Positions 23,040-34,015 of a DNA stretch of 64,000 nucleotides are shown one piece after another. Positions within the stretch are counted from its first letter, which is position 1; every line of letters starts with the position of its first letter. Under the pieces are notes generated by a model. The model saw only the letters and a program-made list of their open reading frames with translations. It ran no database searches and had not been told where the DNA came from. This DNA is from Cryptococcus deneoformans JEC21 (taxonomy: Eukaryota; Basidiomycota; Tremellomycetes; Tremellales; Cryptococcaceae), in the NCBI RefSeq assembly GCF_000091045.1, contig NC_006691.1, forward strand, positions 421,121 through 485,120, in the 5' to 3' direction. The translations under genes were made by a program, and so were the position numbers.

Positions 23040-26000
23040 TCATGAATGTGCAAAACGGAGCTTCACACCTCTCGTCTCGATGCCTAAATGGCTCTGTCAA
23101 TCTCTTTATCGAACATTTCCGCTCTGCAAGATACTCACCTTCCATTTCTGATCTTTCCAACCTTCTTTCATTCTGCAATACCAACCTCTTGAGCTGCTCT
23201 TGCTCCGCTTTGCTCTGAGCTTGCTGAGTCCTAGTGTTCAACGCAATGGTGGAATCCACAGGAATGGCCAACGTTCGCAGCTACATGGGACTCGTTAGAC
23301 GACAGGTATATCGTTAAAGCATGGACGAAGTCATACCTGCTGTTTTCCTGCCTTCTTGGACATCAACATGAACTGCATTCTTCCTTCTTCCTCCCCGATT
23401 CCGTTACCAGTTTTTGCCTTGGGTTCTTCGATCTTTTTCTTGACAATGGGCACAGCAGTGTCAAAGATCGGTGGCGCGGCCTTTCTCTGTTCTCGCCTGG
23501 TATCGGTAGTATCTGCCAATACTTTTGCAAACTCTCGATCAAATGCAGCTCGTTCTTCGGCATCAAGCTCGTCATTTTTGGAGGTGTCGCGGATGAGAAC
23601 GACATCCTCATCGTCATCTTCCGCTGACTGGACGTTTTCGACGACAGGTTCCGGCTAAACATAACGATTAGATAAATTTTAAGTGCGTAGAAGGGGGGCC
23701 TTAATACTAACCTCGTCAGGCTTGTCTTCAGGTGATTGACGTTCCTCTTCGTCCTCTGATGCACTATCTTCTCCTACGATGCCAAAGATGTCAGCTGCTC
23801 CTTGTCTGTTTCAGGCGTGACAGCATTCAACTCACCGCCCATGTCGCCTACCGTAGCCATCAACTCATCAACAGCAGCTGCTGCTTGCGCAAATGTTCTT
23901 AGCTTGGGCATTTTTGGCCGCAAAAGCTTCACACGCAAGGTTAGCCTGGTGACGACAATACGTGAGTATTACACATAGAAACTCACGTCGAGGGTATCTG
24001 TCAGCATAAAGTCAACATCCATTGGTAGCTCGGTTTTGCATGTGATATAGAGCTTAATCCATTCGTCAGTACCGTTGCTTTTCAAACGTAGACAAGGGCT
24101 GCATTTTGGGACTTACTTGAAGCATGATGAGGTACTGTTCCAATTTGCGTCCCTGAGAGCCTTTTGGGAAACATACGCCACAGGTATCGAGTAATGTGCA
24201 AGCCAGACGGACACGGAAAAAGTCATCTACGGCGTCAATAGGGCTTTCTCTACCTGGGAATGGCATTGGCTCGACTGATCAAATAATTGTTAGTAATCGC
24301 CTGCGAAAATAACAAGGCGTGGAGAAAAGAACACCACATACCATGCCCAAAAGACAAAAGTGACCAAAGAATTTCAAAGATGACGGAAGCGCTGATGACC
24401 CTGTACATATACAGCTCTCCTACGTACTTCATTGTCGCGATTCTTCTCTGGTTGAACTTGAAGATGTTTTCCTCCATGTCAATGCGAATGTTTTCCAGGA
24501 CCTGGTCAACGACCGCGATACCGAATTCAGGATGCCATCGTTGAAGATCAAAGACGAGATCTGCGAGTTGAGGAATATTACCAAACTTGACCTCCCAAAC
24601 ATTTGTAAAGGCAGAGAGGATAAAGCCGTAGACCTAAAGGCTTGAGTCAGAAAATGCGCAAAAGCTCGATTAAAAGACACCTTTCTCTCTCTCTTTCACA
24701 CACACACTCACCTCTGGATCTTCCCAATGCAACTTTCTCAGCAGTTTTAACACCTTATCGTGCGTTCGCTTCATCAACACTTCATCAAGAAGATGCCGGA
24801 TGAAACTCTGCATAGGAGTGAGCTGTACCACTTCTCTGACTATTCTCTCAGGCGGGTTGCACTACGATTTTTGCGTTAACAAGAGGAGCGTTCTTTTCGG
24901 TGTGGCCCTGGGCCCCGGCCCCCCAAGCAAACATATTACTTACCATGTAAAAGGCATTTTCCAGCATAAGCTGATGTCTCTGGTCAAGATGCATATTCGC
25001 TTGCTTTTTCCTCATCAACTCTACCTGTGATATCATGTTCAGCCAAACCTCCGGATTTGAACTATTAACGAAACGCGCGAAAACACCTACCATACGCTTG
25101 GCCACTTCTGCTGTTCCTTCGTACCGCAGCAAAAACCGTCCGCAAGTCTCCAACAGGTTTGAGATGTTTTCGATATTGAACTTGAAGTCATCCAAAAAGA
25201 CTTTGAGTACATGAAGAATGTTGAAAGGTTTAGCAACCTTGAATTTGGCCAATTCGCCATAGAACCTGACATTCTGGGGGAAAAAAAAGAAAGAAAAAAA
25301 GTCGATTGATTAGTTTGCCTTGTCGAAAAGTATGGGGGAAAAAACCCCACCTTGAGACGTGTGCTATCCAATTCTCGGACAAGTTTCTTCCTTTGCAAAT
25401 ATCTCAATTCTTCATCCAGCTATTTATCCTTGCGCTTTAGCTTTACACATTTGATCCGCGTGCCGATTCCCCCACACTCACGATATCAAGAATACCTGCG
25501 CCAACATCCGGCATGTAAGGATTCAGCGTGGCAATAAGCCTAGAGTAATGCGGTAACAAGTCGGTCCTTTGTTTTGGCACTTCACCGATGAACTATGTGC
25601 ATACGCCCTTGTCAGCCCGTTTGGATTGGGAAAGAAAAGAAGAAGCACCCTGAACGAACCTTGATGAGCCTCTTCCTTGCCGCTTTGGAATTCAAAAACG
25701 CAAACTCTACAGCCAACTTATCCACCACCTCCCTATTGTTCGATTCGGGCAACGCTGCAAAGAGAGCCGATAACCTCGCTGCGGGACCAGATTGCAATCC
25801 ATCCTCTTCGATGGCAGTCGTCATAGTCACTGGTGCAGTCTGCTCGTCTTCTCCCTCGGCCGCTTGAGCTTCATCGTGGGTTATAGAGAGCAAGGAGGAA
25901 GAGGACGCGGTGCGTTCCAAAGTGTGAAGTTGAGGTTCGAGTTCGGATTCAGGTTCGGGTTCGGGCTGAGCATGCGAATCGGCCAGCTCCATCTGTTCGA

Positions 26001-27546
26001 GCTGTTTGCGGAGAGCTTCTTCTTCTGCCTTGTGAGCCTCCTCCTCCTTCTCCTCCTCTTCACGTTTATTATCCCGGGATCCACCCCCTTCCTGATCTTC
26101 TTCTTTCGATTTCTCCCTGATGCCGAGCAAGGAAGCTGGGACGACCTCTTTCAGATCGATTAAATCTTCGTAAAATTTTTGTTCCTCTTCATCGTCCCAT
26201 ATACCGCCTGCGATTGGACCATCATCACGGACTGTGAATGAGGAAGTAGATTCTACTATTTGAAGACCCGATTTGGAGAGTGATGCAGCAGTTGGCAAGG
26301 TGGGAGGAGTCAGATTGAGGAGATCTGCGAGTGTCTGGACGCCAGTAGTGAGTCTTTCGACGGCACGAGTCATTTTTTCATATGCCTGTTGACGATCTTC
26401 GAAAATTTCGCCAGATTTGATGTAAGCCTCATGGTTGCGTTTATCCTGCTCGAGAAGTTTGAGCTGTCCCTTGACCAAGGTTTTGCTAGCAGTGTTGAAG
26501 TAATTGACGAATAGCTGCCACATTTGCTTTTGAATTTCGGGAGGAACGAGTTCGGTCACACTTTCGGGGAGCGTCTCCGCCGCCTCCTCTTCCTTTACAC
26601 CATTAGCTGCTTTGTTCAAGACGGGGTTGTTGCCCAAGTAGGCCCGGCCAAAGTATTTGAGGAATGTGGTGATTAATGGGAGATTACTGTATTGAGGATC
26701 GCCGGTCATCTAATAGTTTACATGTCAGGCCATACCGTGCACTCTATGGCAGCGAGTACTCACCAATCCCTTGAGCACTTTACCAACCTCTGCGGCGCCT
26801 TTGACGACTCCTTCAGACCAAGCACCCACCATTGCCAACTCTGCTACGATCCTCAAAACAGGCCTCTGCTTTGATAACCTCTCTCTATCCTCCTTCTCCT
26901 TGTCCTTTTCTCCATCTTTGCCTATAGGTCCAGTGGCAGCTGCATTCGCGGATAGAAGCGTCAGGAGAGGTTGGAGAAGTTGAGGAAGAAAGTCGGGGGT
27001 AAGCCGTGAATGAAGATGGATGATTACCTGTACGCAACATCAGACGGATGTGCTTTCTACACGCATCAGATGGGTTTGCTTACATCCACGGCAACTTCTG
27101 GGTCGCCCTTCTTTGCCGCACCTTCGACGACGGCAGCAACGATTTCGTCCAGATACTTTGCCAATGTCAAGCCGTCGATATCTTTGATCAATGCTTCCGC
27201 GGGACCGACCAAGAGCGAGGATTTGAGTTTGTTGATGAGAGTCGTGTGCTTTTTGAGAGACGAATCGAGGCTGCCAGGCGGACCTATTGATAACATGTCA
27301 ACACGGGCGACGCAGCCTGGTTCAAAAAGGACGAAACTTACGCCTGGCATCGTCGAGCCAGTACTTCTCCGCTACGTGGAGGAGAGCTGCTCTCCGCGGA
27401 TACTTTGCGACGTAGTCGGCCGTGGAGGACATGGGCGTCCTGTTCGGTGGGATGGCGAGTGTCGTGCTGCTCGCTGGCTGAGACTGGCCGAGTGGAGTGA
27501 GCATCTTTTTACTCTTGTTCGGAACCTTCGGATGGTGTCCAAACAT
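23040..27546 (-). CDS. UPF2: Nonsense-mediated decay regulator Upf2/Nmd2
   Basis: This is the scaffold bridging Upf1 and Upf3 in nonsense-mediated mRNA decay. The N-terminus (MSSTADYVAKYPRRAALLHV) is followed by the first MIF4G part (SLDSSLKKHTTLINKLKSSL). Later exons have DPQYSNLPLITTFLKYFGRA and the Upf2-typical GGIWDDEEEQKFYEDLIDLK, then a Glu-rich linker. More MIF4G exons follow (TRLKVGF, FLRRYEGT-type blocks). The acidic C-terminal region leads into the Upf1-binding part (KRLVLQNERRLERSEMEG). The last intron (GTGAGT to CATTTAG) gives a short final exon ending RGVKLRFAHS and TGA at 23040. More than ten introns; some edges are approximate. The start could be Met at 27546 or the internal Met at 27432. 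A TTACGTAA palindrome lies just upstream (27552-27559), and a hAT element begins about 50 bp away. Confidence 0.87.
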
Positions 27547-27551
27547 GCATG

Positions 27552-27559
27552 TTACGTAA
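27552..27559. promoter_or_regulatory. TTACGTAA bZIP-type palindrome at the UPF2 start
   Basis: A perfect 8-bp palindrome of the CRE/ATF and PAR-bZIP class lies within 10 bp of the longest UPF2 reading frame. Function is inferred from the motif only. Confidence 0.3.
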
Positions 27560-27952
27560 CGACATGGTCAGGTCATGTCACTCATGTAGAGCTCCCGCGT
27601 AGTCCCAACTGGTCCCGGTCTTTTCCAAATTTTTGGCCGACCAGAGACCGGACTTTTTCAAAAGTCCTCTACTTTTTGGGTCCAGGGACCCAACCGTCAC
27701 CGACCGGTCCTTGGACCTGTTCCTCACAAGAAGACCGGTCCTGGACCGGTCTTTCGTGAGTGCTTTTCGGCCCCAGAGCTAGCTGGCAGGGCTCCATGCA
27801 AACTGCTACCTTCAACAGCGATCATACAACAAGTCAACTCCTAGTATATAATAGCAGTGCAACTTTACTTTTCAATCAACAAAACAGTTCCATCATGGGG
27901 TACACCGAGCCTATACTACACAAGGAAATCACGCCTTTTCCTTCCTTGAACA

Positions 27953-29982
27953 CTAACTACCCTTACCCTTATCCAATCCTACATCAGGAATCATTTTTCT
28001 CTTCTCGCCCTTAGCCTTCAACTTCGTTTTCCTTGCTCTTTCAGCGCGAAGGGATGCACCGAGAGTCTGGACTAGACTGAACGTCTCTGCTTTCATTGAT
28101 CGACGTCTGTCGGTATCCGCAAGCTTGGCGCGGGAGAACAGACGTTTGCAGGGGACAGAGGACGCGGGAATTGCGAGATAATCTCGTGCAATAATTGCAA
28201 TGATAGGGAAAGATGCTGCCATCCGCTATGAGAGCAGTCAATATTACTTTTCGAACAACAAATACCAGTCTGATGCTCACCTTCCACCAATCCAGGACGA
28301 ACTCAGCATCAATCAGATGCGGAGTCATCGTCATCTTAATTAGCTGAGGGTCTTCCTCCGAATAGGCCATATAGCGGTCAAACTCTTCAGACACATTCCC
28401 GTTCATGATTGAGGCCCGGTGCTTAGCTAAGAGACTGTAAAATTGTTGTTCAGCGGTAGAGGAAGGTTGACGGAAGGAGTAGTCGATTGATTCCTCCGTC
28501 CTAGCTGCTTTTAAAGCAGCCGCATACTCATCAAACTGATCCCCAACAAATAAATCATTAGAAGAAGCCTCATCTTTAGAGAAAGCAAGCAAAATGATGC
28601 TCACGATCTGACGGAAGATACCACTCGCTTTTGAGGCCAAATCCTCTCCCAAAAAGAACTGGAACCACAAATTCTTCATGAGAGGATTTAGATCTTGAAT
28701 ACGTCAACATAGTGTACAGTTGCGCCTGAAGCCCACCCCTCTTGTTGAAGGGACACTTACAGACTGCGATGATCGGGGTTCTAGCCTCAAGGGCTTCAAC
28801 ATAATATTCTTCGATGCATTGAAGACCTTCGTCAATTGACGAGTGAAGCATGAGAGGAATGTCTGGTTCATTCTTCATTTGACGCCAAGCCTTATGGAGT
28901 TCAACCAATCTTGGAAGTACCATCCAAAGAGTAGGGTTCGTCTCTGCGCCGAATTGCGTCTGGATTGTAAGTGCTGGCTGGTGGAGGAGTCAGCTGTCGG
29001 TATCTCGTAATCTCTATACCCTGCACAAGAACAACTAACCTGCAGTATCTTGCACAAGGCTTCTATCATTCGCCATTGCTCCGGGGATAATAGGTACCAG
29101 CGATAAGGCTTTGAATTTCTTGACACCTTTGGTACCAATGGTTCGTTGTCGGCTAAGGTGCAAAAACGGGTATAGCCCTGTAGCTGCATGTCAGTTTTGC
29201 AATTGAATATCCAAGTGGCTGATGAAAGTATGTACCGGTCGAACATTTAGGAGCCATTGTAACACCTTGAACCATGATCCCCACCGCGTCTTACAATATG
29301 TTACTGGCGCGTACGGATATACACCTTCATGTCTACAGCAATCAAAGAAGAAACTCTTGCCATTTGGGGAATTGCTGATCTATTCAGATGGTGATTACTG
29401 GTCAGCATATTACTCATCATCTGGACATCCTGTACAAACCTTTACAGAAATCTTACGGATTTTGTCGAACAAAGGAGGGAGGTCCTTGGTTGAAGAAGGT
29501 TCTTGAGGAACTTCTCGCTCGGGCAAACTCTCTGCCTCGGTCTCTTCATTTCGGCCAGGTGCTGCAGTTTGCTGCATCGCTTGATCGATCGTCGCTATCG
29601 AGTCCGGCGCAATACCCTTGTCTATGCTGTTGAGTAGACGGCCTTCAGCCAGTCCGAGAACATGGGCGTAACAGCTGATTATCCATTACCCTCCCTGGTC
29701 CTGGTCCTGGTCCTGGTCATCGTCGGCTTCTTGATCGCCCTTCCCTGGAGTCTCCGCCTCATCGTCATCGCCATCAGTAAGATCCGCGATGTTGGTGTCT
29801 TCTCCGTTGCTGCTGGATGATAGAGTGTTCGGGGATGAGGTTGATACGAGAGCAGCAAGGGGAAGGGTCGGAGATGGAGTCGCAGACGTGCTTAGGCCTC
29901 GCGAGAACTGGCCAGGTGGAAACTATGCATTGGCAGCAGCAATGGCTTCGGCGCTCGTGTAGTTGATACTCATATAGTCGGC
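27953..29982 (-). pseudogene. hAT transposase with C-terminal dimerisation domain, disrupted N-terminal part
   Basis: Minus-strand pieces include WYLLSPEQWRMIEALCKILQ, MVLPRLVELHKAWRQMKNEP and DAEFVLDWWK. An intron joins the last to RMAASFPIIAIIARDYLAIP, then ASSVPCKRLFSRAKLADTDR. The last two pieces form the hAT dimerisation domain. The usual PCERxFS reads PCKRLFS, so the Glu is replaced by Lys. An N-terminal stretch starting MTADYMSINYTSAEAIAAAN meets a stop (TAG at 29923-29925), followed in the same frame by a Ser/Thr-rich and acidic region with four Asp-Gln repeats and a second stop. No BED zinc finger was found. Decayed copy is the best reading, though missed introns could explain part of it. 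Confidence 0.65.
29426..29458 (+). repeat. 33-bp direct repeat, copy 1
   Basis: Identical to 30058-30090 (CATCCTGTACAAACCTTTAC...CTTACGG). The two copies lie 632 bases apart inside the hAT region. Confidence 0.85.
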
Positions 29983-30057
29983 AGTCATGTAACAGTATAC
30001 TAGAGTACTGTGGGAGGCTTATGAGTTAGGGATATCAAATACATAATTATGTGAGGG

Positions 30058-30090
30058 CATCCTGTACAAACCTTTACAGAAATCTTACGG
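30058..30090 (+). repeat. 33-bp direct repeat, copy 2
   Basis: Exact second copy of 29426-29458, located just inside the motif-rich right end of the hAT element. Confidence 0.85.
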
Positions 30091-30205
30091 CCTTATTACG
30101 GTGGTTAGTTGGTCCGGACCACCGAACCACCAGAGACCGGTCCCATAGTGGTCTTTAGACTCAGTCTTTTAGGTCCGGACCTGGTCCACAGTCTTTTCCA
30201 TGTGA

Positions 30206-30443
30206 TCATTTGGCTGTGTTTACGTAAAGTGACTCCCGATATTGGATTGGTGCCACGTGGCTTGGCGGCATGCGACGGGGCCTGGGGCGGGGGAGTCGCA
30301 CATGTTTGTAATTAAGGCGCGTCAGAAAAAGAACTTTAAAAGAATCAGCCGACACAAACACTCGGCCCGACCCACAACACTGCATTCCCATCTTCTCTGC
30401 AGCTTTCTCGTCCGTCGTCCACTTTGCGCCCGTCCACAGCACC
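30206..30443 (+). promoter_or_regulatory. UAP1 promoter/leader region
   Basis: Includes a CCACGTGG E-box-like site at about 30252-30259 and a G+C-rich stretch just downstream. No gene. Confidence 0.4.
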
Positions 30444-32101
30444 ATGACCGTCCAGCCAGCACCAGACCCTGCGCTCCTCGCCCACCTCAGAGACCTCTAC
30501 GCCGCCGCCAACCAGGCCCATGTATTCGCATTCTACGACTCGCTCTCGCCCTCCGACCAGGCCGCCTTGCTCGGCCAGCTCGCCTCCATCGACGTCCACC
30601 GCGTCAACCGTATCTACTCCACAGCGATCGCAGCTGCTGAAGCTCTCACGCCGTCCAAGGAGAACAGCAACATCTTTGGCGGCGGACAGCCGAACCACAT
30701 CGGCGAAGGCGCGAACGGTAACCTTGTAGGCAACGAGACTGTCCAGGGTTCCTTGCCCATCAAGGAGGAGGCCATGCCCTTGCCTGAGGAGGCATGCGCG
30801 ACTGTGCTTAACAACGCTTCCGAAGAAGCTCAATGGCGCGACGCCGGTTTGAAGGCGATTGCCGACAACCAGGTCGCCGTCCTCCTCATGGCCGGTGGAC
30901 AGGGCACCCGTCTCGGCTCTGCGCTCCCCAAGGGACTGTACGATATCAAGTTGCCCAGTGGACAGACTTTGTTCGAATACCAGGCCAAGAGGATCTGCAA
31001 GCTCGAGAGGCTGGCGGAAGAAAAGGCGGGCAAGGAGAAGGGTAGTGTCACCATTCGGTGGTACGTGATGACCAGTGGTCCCACCCGGGTCGAGACGGAA
31101 AAGTACTTCAAGGCGAAAGGCTTCTTTGGGTTGAGAGAAGAAAATGTCATCTTTTTTGAGCAAGGCAAGTCTTTGTGATTATCCATCTCCTTGAAGCAAA
31201 CAACTAACATGCCACAGGCGTACTCCCCGCCCTTGACAACGACGGCAAGCTTCTTCTTTCAACACCTAGCTCTGTATCCGTTGCTCCCGACGGCAACGGT
31301 GGTCTCTACGCCGCCCTCCGTCGCCCTCTCTCCCCCTCATCCTCCCGCACGGTCCTCTCCGATCTCCGCGAGCACAATGTCCAATACGTCCACGCCTACT
31401 GCGTCGACAACTGCCTCGTCCGTGTTGCCGACCCCGTCTTCATTGGCTGCTGCTTGTCTCGCAATGCCTCGGCCGGTGCCAAGGTTGTGCGCAAGACCAT
31501 CCCCACAGAGAGTGTGGGTGTCCTCGCGGCCAAGGGTAACGCTTTTGCCGTGGTGGAGTACTCTGAGCTGAGCAAGGAAAAGGCCGAGCAGAGGACTGCG
31601 GACGGTCAGCTGGCTTTCCGTGCTGCCAACATTGCAAACCACTTTTATACCACCGCCTTCCTCGAGTCGGTTGAAGAAATGGAAAAGCATATGGCGTTCC
31701 ACATTGCTCGAAAGAAGATCCCCACCGTCGACCTTTCCACTGGCGAGCTTATCAAGCCTTCTGAGCCCAACGGCATGAAACTTGAGCTTTTCGTCTTTGA
31801 CGTCTTCCCATTCACCAAGAGTCTCTGTGTACTCGAAGTCGACCGTGCCGAAGAATTCTCCCCGCTCAAGAATGCGCCCGGGAGCAAGGCCGACTGCCCC
31901 GAAACCAGCCGCAGGGATTTGCTCGCTCAGCAAAAAAGGTGGTTGATCGCAAGCGGTGCCGAGGTTGCCGATGATGTCGAGATTGAGGTCAGCCCCGAGG
32001 TCAGTTATGCCGGTGAAGGCTTGAACTGGATCGAGGGCAAAAAGTTTACCAAGAGCGGAGTGTTGAACGGTCGGAATGATTTAGAGAAGCTTACCGCGTA
32101 A
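30444..32101 (+). CDS. UAP1: UDP-N-acetylglucosamine pyrophosphorylase
   Basis: It makes UDP-GlcNAc from UTP and GlcNAc-1-phosphate in the cytosol, supplying chitin, N-glycans and GPI anchors. The nucleotidyltransferase signature is LLMAGGQGTRLGSALPKGLY, with GGxGTRLG and PKG. Later blocks include VRVADPVFIGCCLSRNASAG, VGVLAAKGNAFAVVEYSELS and KLELFVFDVFPFTKSLCVLE, all typical of eukaryotic UAP1/Qri1. The N-terminal helical part (AANQAHVFAFYDSLSPSDQA) is also usual. There is one intron, 31165-31217, with a GC donor (GCAAGT). It joins CAA-G to GC to give the conserved EQGVLPAL. The exons total 1605 nt, or 534 residues, close to the family length. Divergent from UPF2, with a hAT element between them. 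Confidence 0.94.
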
Positions 32102-32266
32102 AGGGACAATTCTTTTTCTTTTCTTCTTCTTAGCATTACGACGCATCTGATTCAATAATGGACAATGTCTCATATGTTTGTGTCATTTTTTTATACATGT
32201 CTATTAATTTCCAATGCATAGAAGTACCCTATGTACATCTTCACACCTGGAACCCACTGCCCCTAT

Positions 32267-33711
32267 TTACGACAAGGAAGCACCGACAAAGCTCTTGGAT
32301 TTGAGAACACCGTCCTTTGTCCTGATTCGGTGAACAGATTTGGTCTCGGGGTCGATCCAGGCAGCTTCGCGGTTTTCAAGCGTGGTAAAGCTGGGCTGAA
32401 TGGTCTCAAAGACCTTTTTCTTGGGGTTCAGTTGCGGTTCGGGCGTAGCGTCTGTTTCTCTGGTATTAGACTGGGTTAAAAAGAGAGGCAAATAATATCA
32501 CCCACTTTCGTACTTTTCGCCCTCAAAGTAGATCCTCTCACCCGGTTGACTTCCCTCTGGAGGAAGGACAAACTGCACACCACCTTCTTCCTTACCATCC
32601 CTGGAGCTCGCACAAAGAAGCATGGCGAAACTCTTGACACCCCTCATGGTCACGGGCTTGAGGTTGCAAATCACCACAACCGTCGCACCGCGAATCTCAT
32701 CTTCGGACATGTACTTAACCAGACCAGAGCAGACTGTTCGGGGCTCGGGCTCTCCGACATCAATGGTCTCGACGTAAAGCGAGTCGGCATCAGGGTGTCG
32801 CTTGACTAGTTTGAGTGATTTAGTTTATTGTATATGGTAACTAACCCCCAGGTTCAAAACTCGAGCAAACTAAAAACTTACCGTCAAGAATCTTGCCGAC
32901 TCGCATATCGATCATACTGGGCATAGGACCTGTAGCCTCGGCAGCGGGTTTGGGAGCCTTGGCAGGCTTCTCCTTCTTCTCCTTCTTTTCCTTCTTCTTT
33001 CCGTCCTTCTCAGGCTTGCCAACAACAGCCTCCTTGACAGTTTCAGCAGCGTTGGTAGCGGCTTCGGCAATAGTGCCCGCAGCAGCGCTGACGACACCAG
33101 CGACGGAAGCGACAGCACCCTCAGCGGCAGCAGGGGCGGACTCAGCGGCCGCGGCCTTCTTCTCCTTTTTCACCTTGGGAGCGGGAGCCTTGCGCTCAGG
33201 AATGGGCAGTGTTGAGAGGTCGATCTCGACGGTAGGGTAGGCGTTGGGAAGTTCGGACCGGGCAGAGGAGACGGAGGGGAGGGATTGGATGTGGAGAAAG
33301 TATCGAAGGAGGGCGGGAAGAGTAGGGTGTTGAGTAGCGGGGGCGTTGATCTATTATGGAGATGTGAGAAAATGTTACAAGGTCGAATAAAAAGTAATAT
33401 CGACTTGCCATGGAAGGGTGAAGGTGGGCGTAAAGACCGACATCAGCGGTAGAAGGGTAGTTCGAGTAGAGATACGTCAAAGGGGTGAGCTTCTCGTTGA
33501 GCGCCTAGAGCCGAAAAAAAGGAAAAAAAAAGAGGTCAGCTCGTAATCCAGCTTCCATACCAGATTTATAGCTTACAGAAAGGTCTTTGACCAAGCCCTC
33601 AGACTCGCCGACGAGCTTCTCAATAGCGGCCTTGTCCTTGTCATTTCGCCCGGCAAGAGAAGGGTCGGCGTTGACGGCAGCGGAGATGAACTGTTGGACC
33701 TGAGAAGACAT
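32267..33711 (-). CDS. ARC1: tRNA-binding aminoacyl-tRNA synthetase cofactor, Arc1/EMAPII-domain family
   Basis: Arc1-type proteins bind tRNA and tether methionyl- and glutamyl-tRNA synthetases. The N-terminal GST-like part starts [20 protein letters not shown]. The middle is an Ala/Lys/Glu-rich linker ([20 protein letters not shown]), probably the basic tRNA-contact segment. The C-terminal OB fold reads [13 protein letters not shown], then [11 protein letters not shown] across an intron, [33 protein letters not shown] and [13 protein letters not shown]. These are the EMAPII/Trbp111 landmarks, including the R-G-x-x-S-x-A-M motif. The end is [11 protein letters not shown] and TAA at 32267. At least five introns. 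Its ATG is 304 bp from that of SUP35, so the two probably share a bidirectional promoter. Confidence 0.92.
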
Positions 33712-34015
33712 TTTTCGTACTGTTGAGATGGTGCTGATCGTGCGAGTGTGAATATATGCTCTGTTTGTGAGGGCAGTGAGCATATATAGAAGCGATCGTG
33801 GGAAGAAGACGTTGCTGAAATGTAGAGGATCAAGATGTGTCCGAGGAAACAAACTGAGGGGTGATGTGGAATTTTGGATTAACATTAAAATGCTTATTTA
33901 CAGTGTAATTAAAGGGGTGGCGGGCTGAGGATTCTTCGTTTTTCTTCTGCGGATGGATTATTGCAACACATCTCTTCCTTTCTCACTTGTTTTTCTCCTT
34001 ATTCTTGCGCAAAAG

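Larger units (their letters stand above)
27595..30205 (-). mobile_element. hAT-family DNA transposon, apparently decayed, in the UPF2/UAP1 divergent promoter
   Basis: Both ends are dense in short GGTCC/GACCGGTC motifs (27599-27770 and 30105-30195), as in the subterminal repeats of hAT elements. The inside codes on the minus strand for a hAT transposase with the dimerisation domain. Exact termini and the 8-bp target duplication were not resolved. The coordinates are the outer limits of the motif-rich ends. Confidence 0.65.

Noticed and set aside
22960..23050. tRNA-like stretch (GAGTGGTGCAGTGGTAGCC..., then GCGGTCCGGGC)
   Set aside because: The start recalls a tRNA A box, but there is no GGTTCGANTCC B box and I could not form a cloverleaf with a proper acceptor stem.
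24680..24712. CT and CA microsatellite run in UPF2
   Set aside because: It lies inside an intron and is ordinary simple sequence.
25612..26163. Hydrophobic plus-strand ORF opposite the UPF2 acidic linker
   Set aside because: Glu-rich coding sequence read on the other strand gives Leu/Phe-rich peptides. It is a shadow of UPF2.
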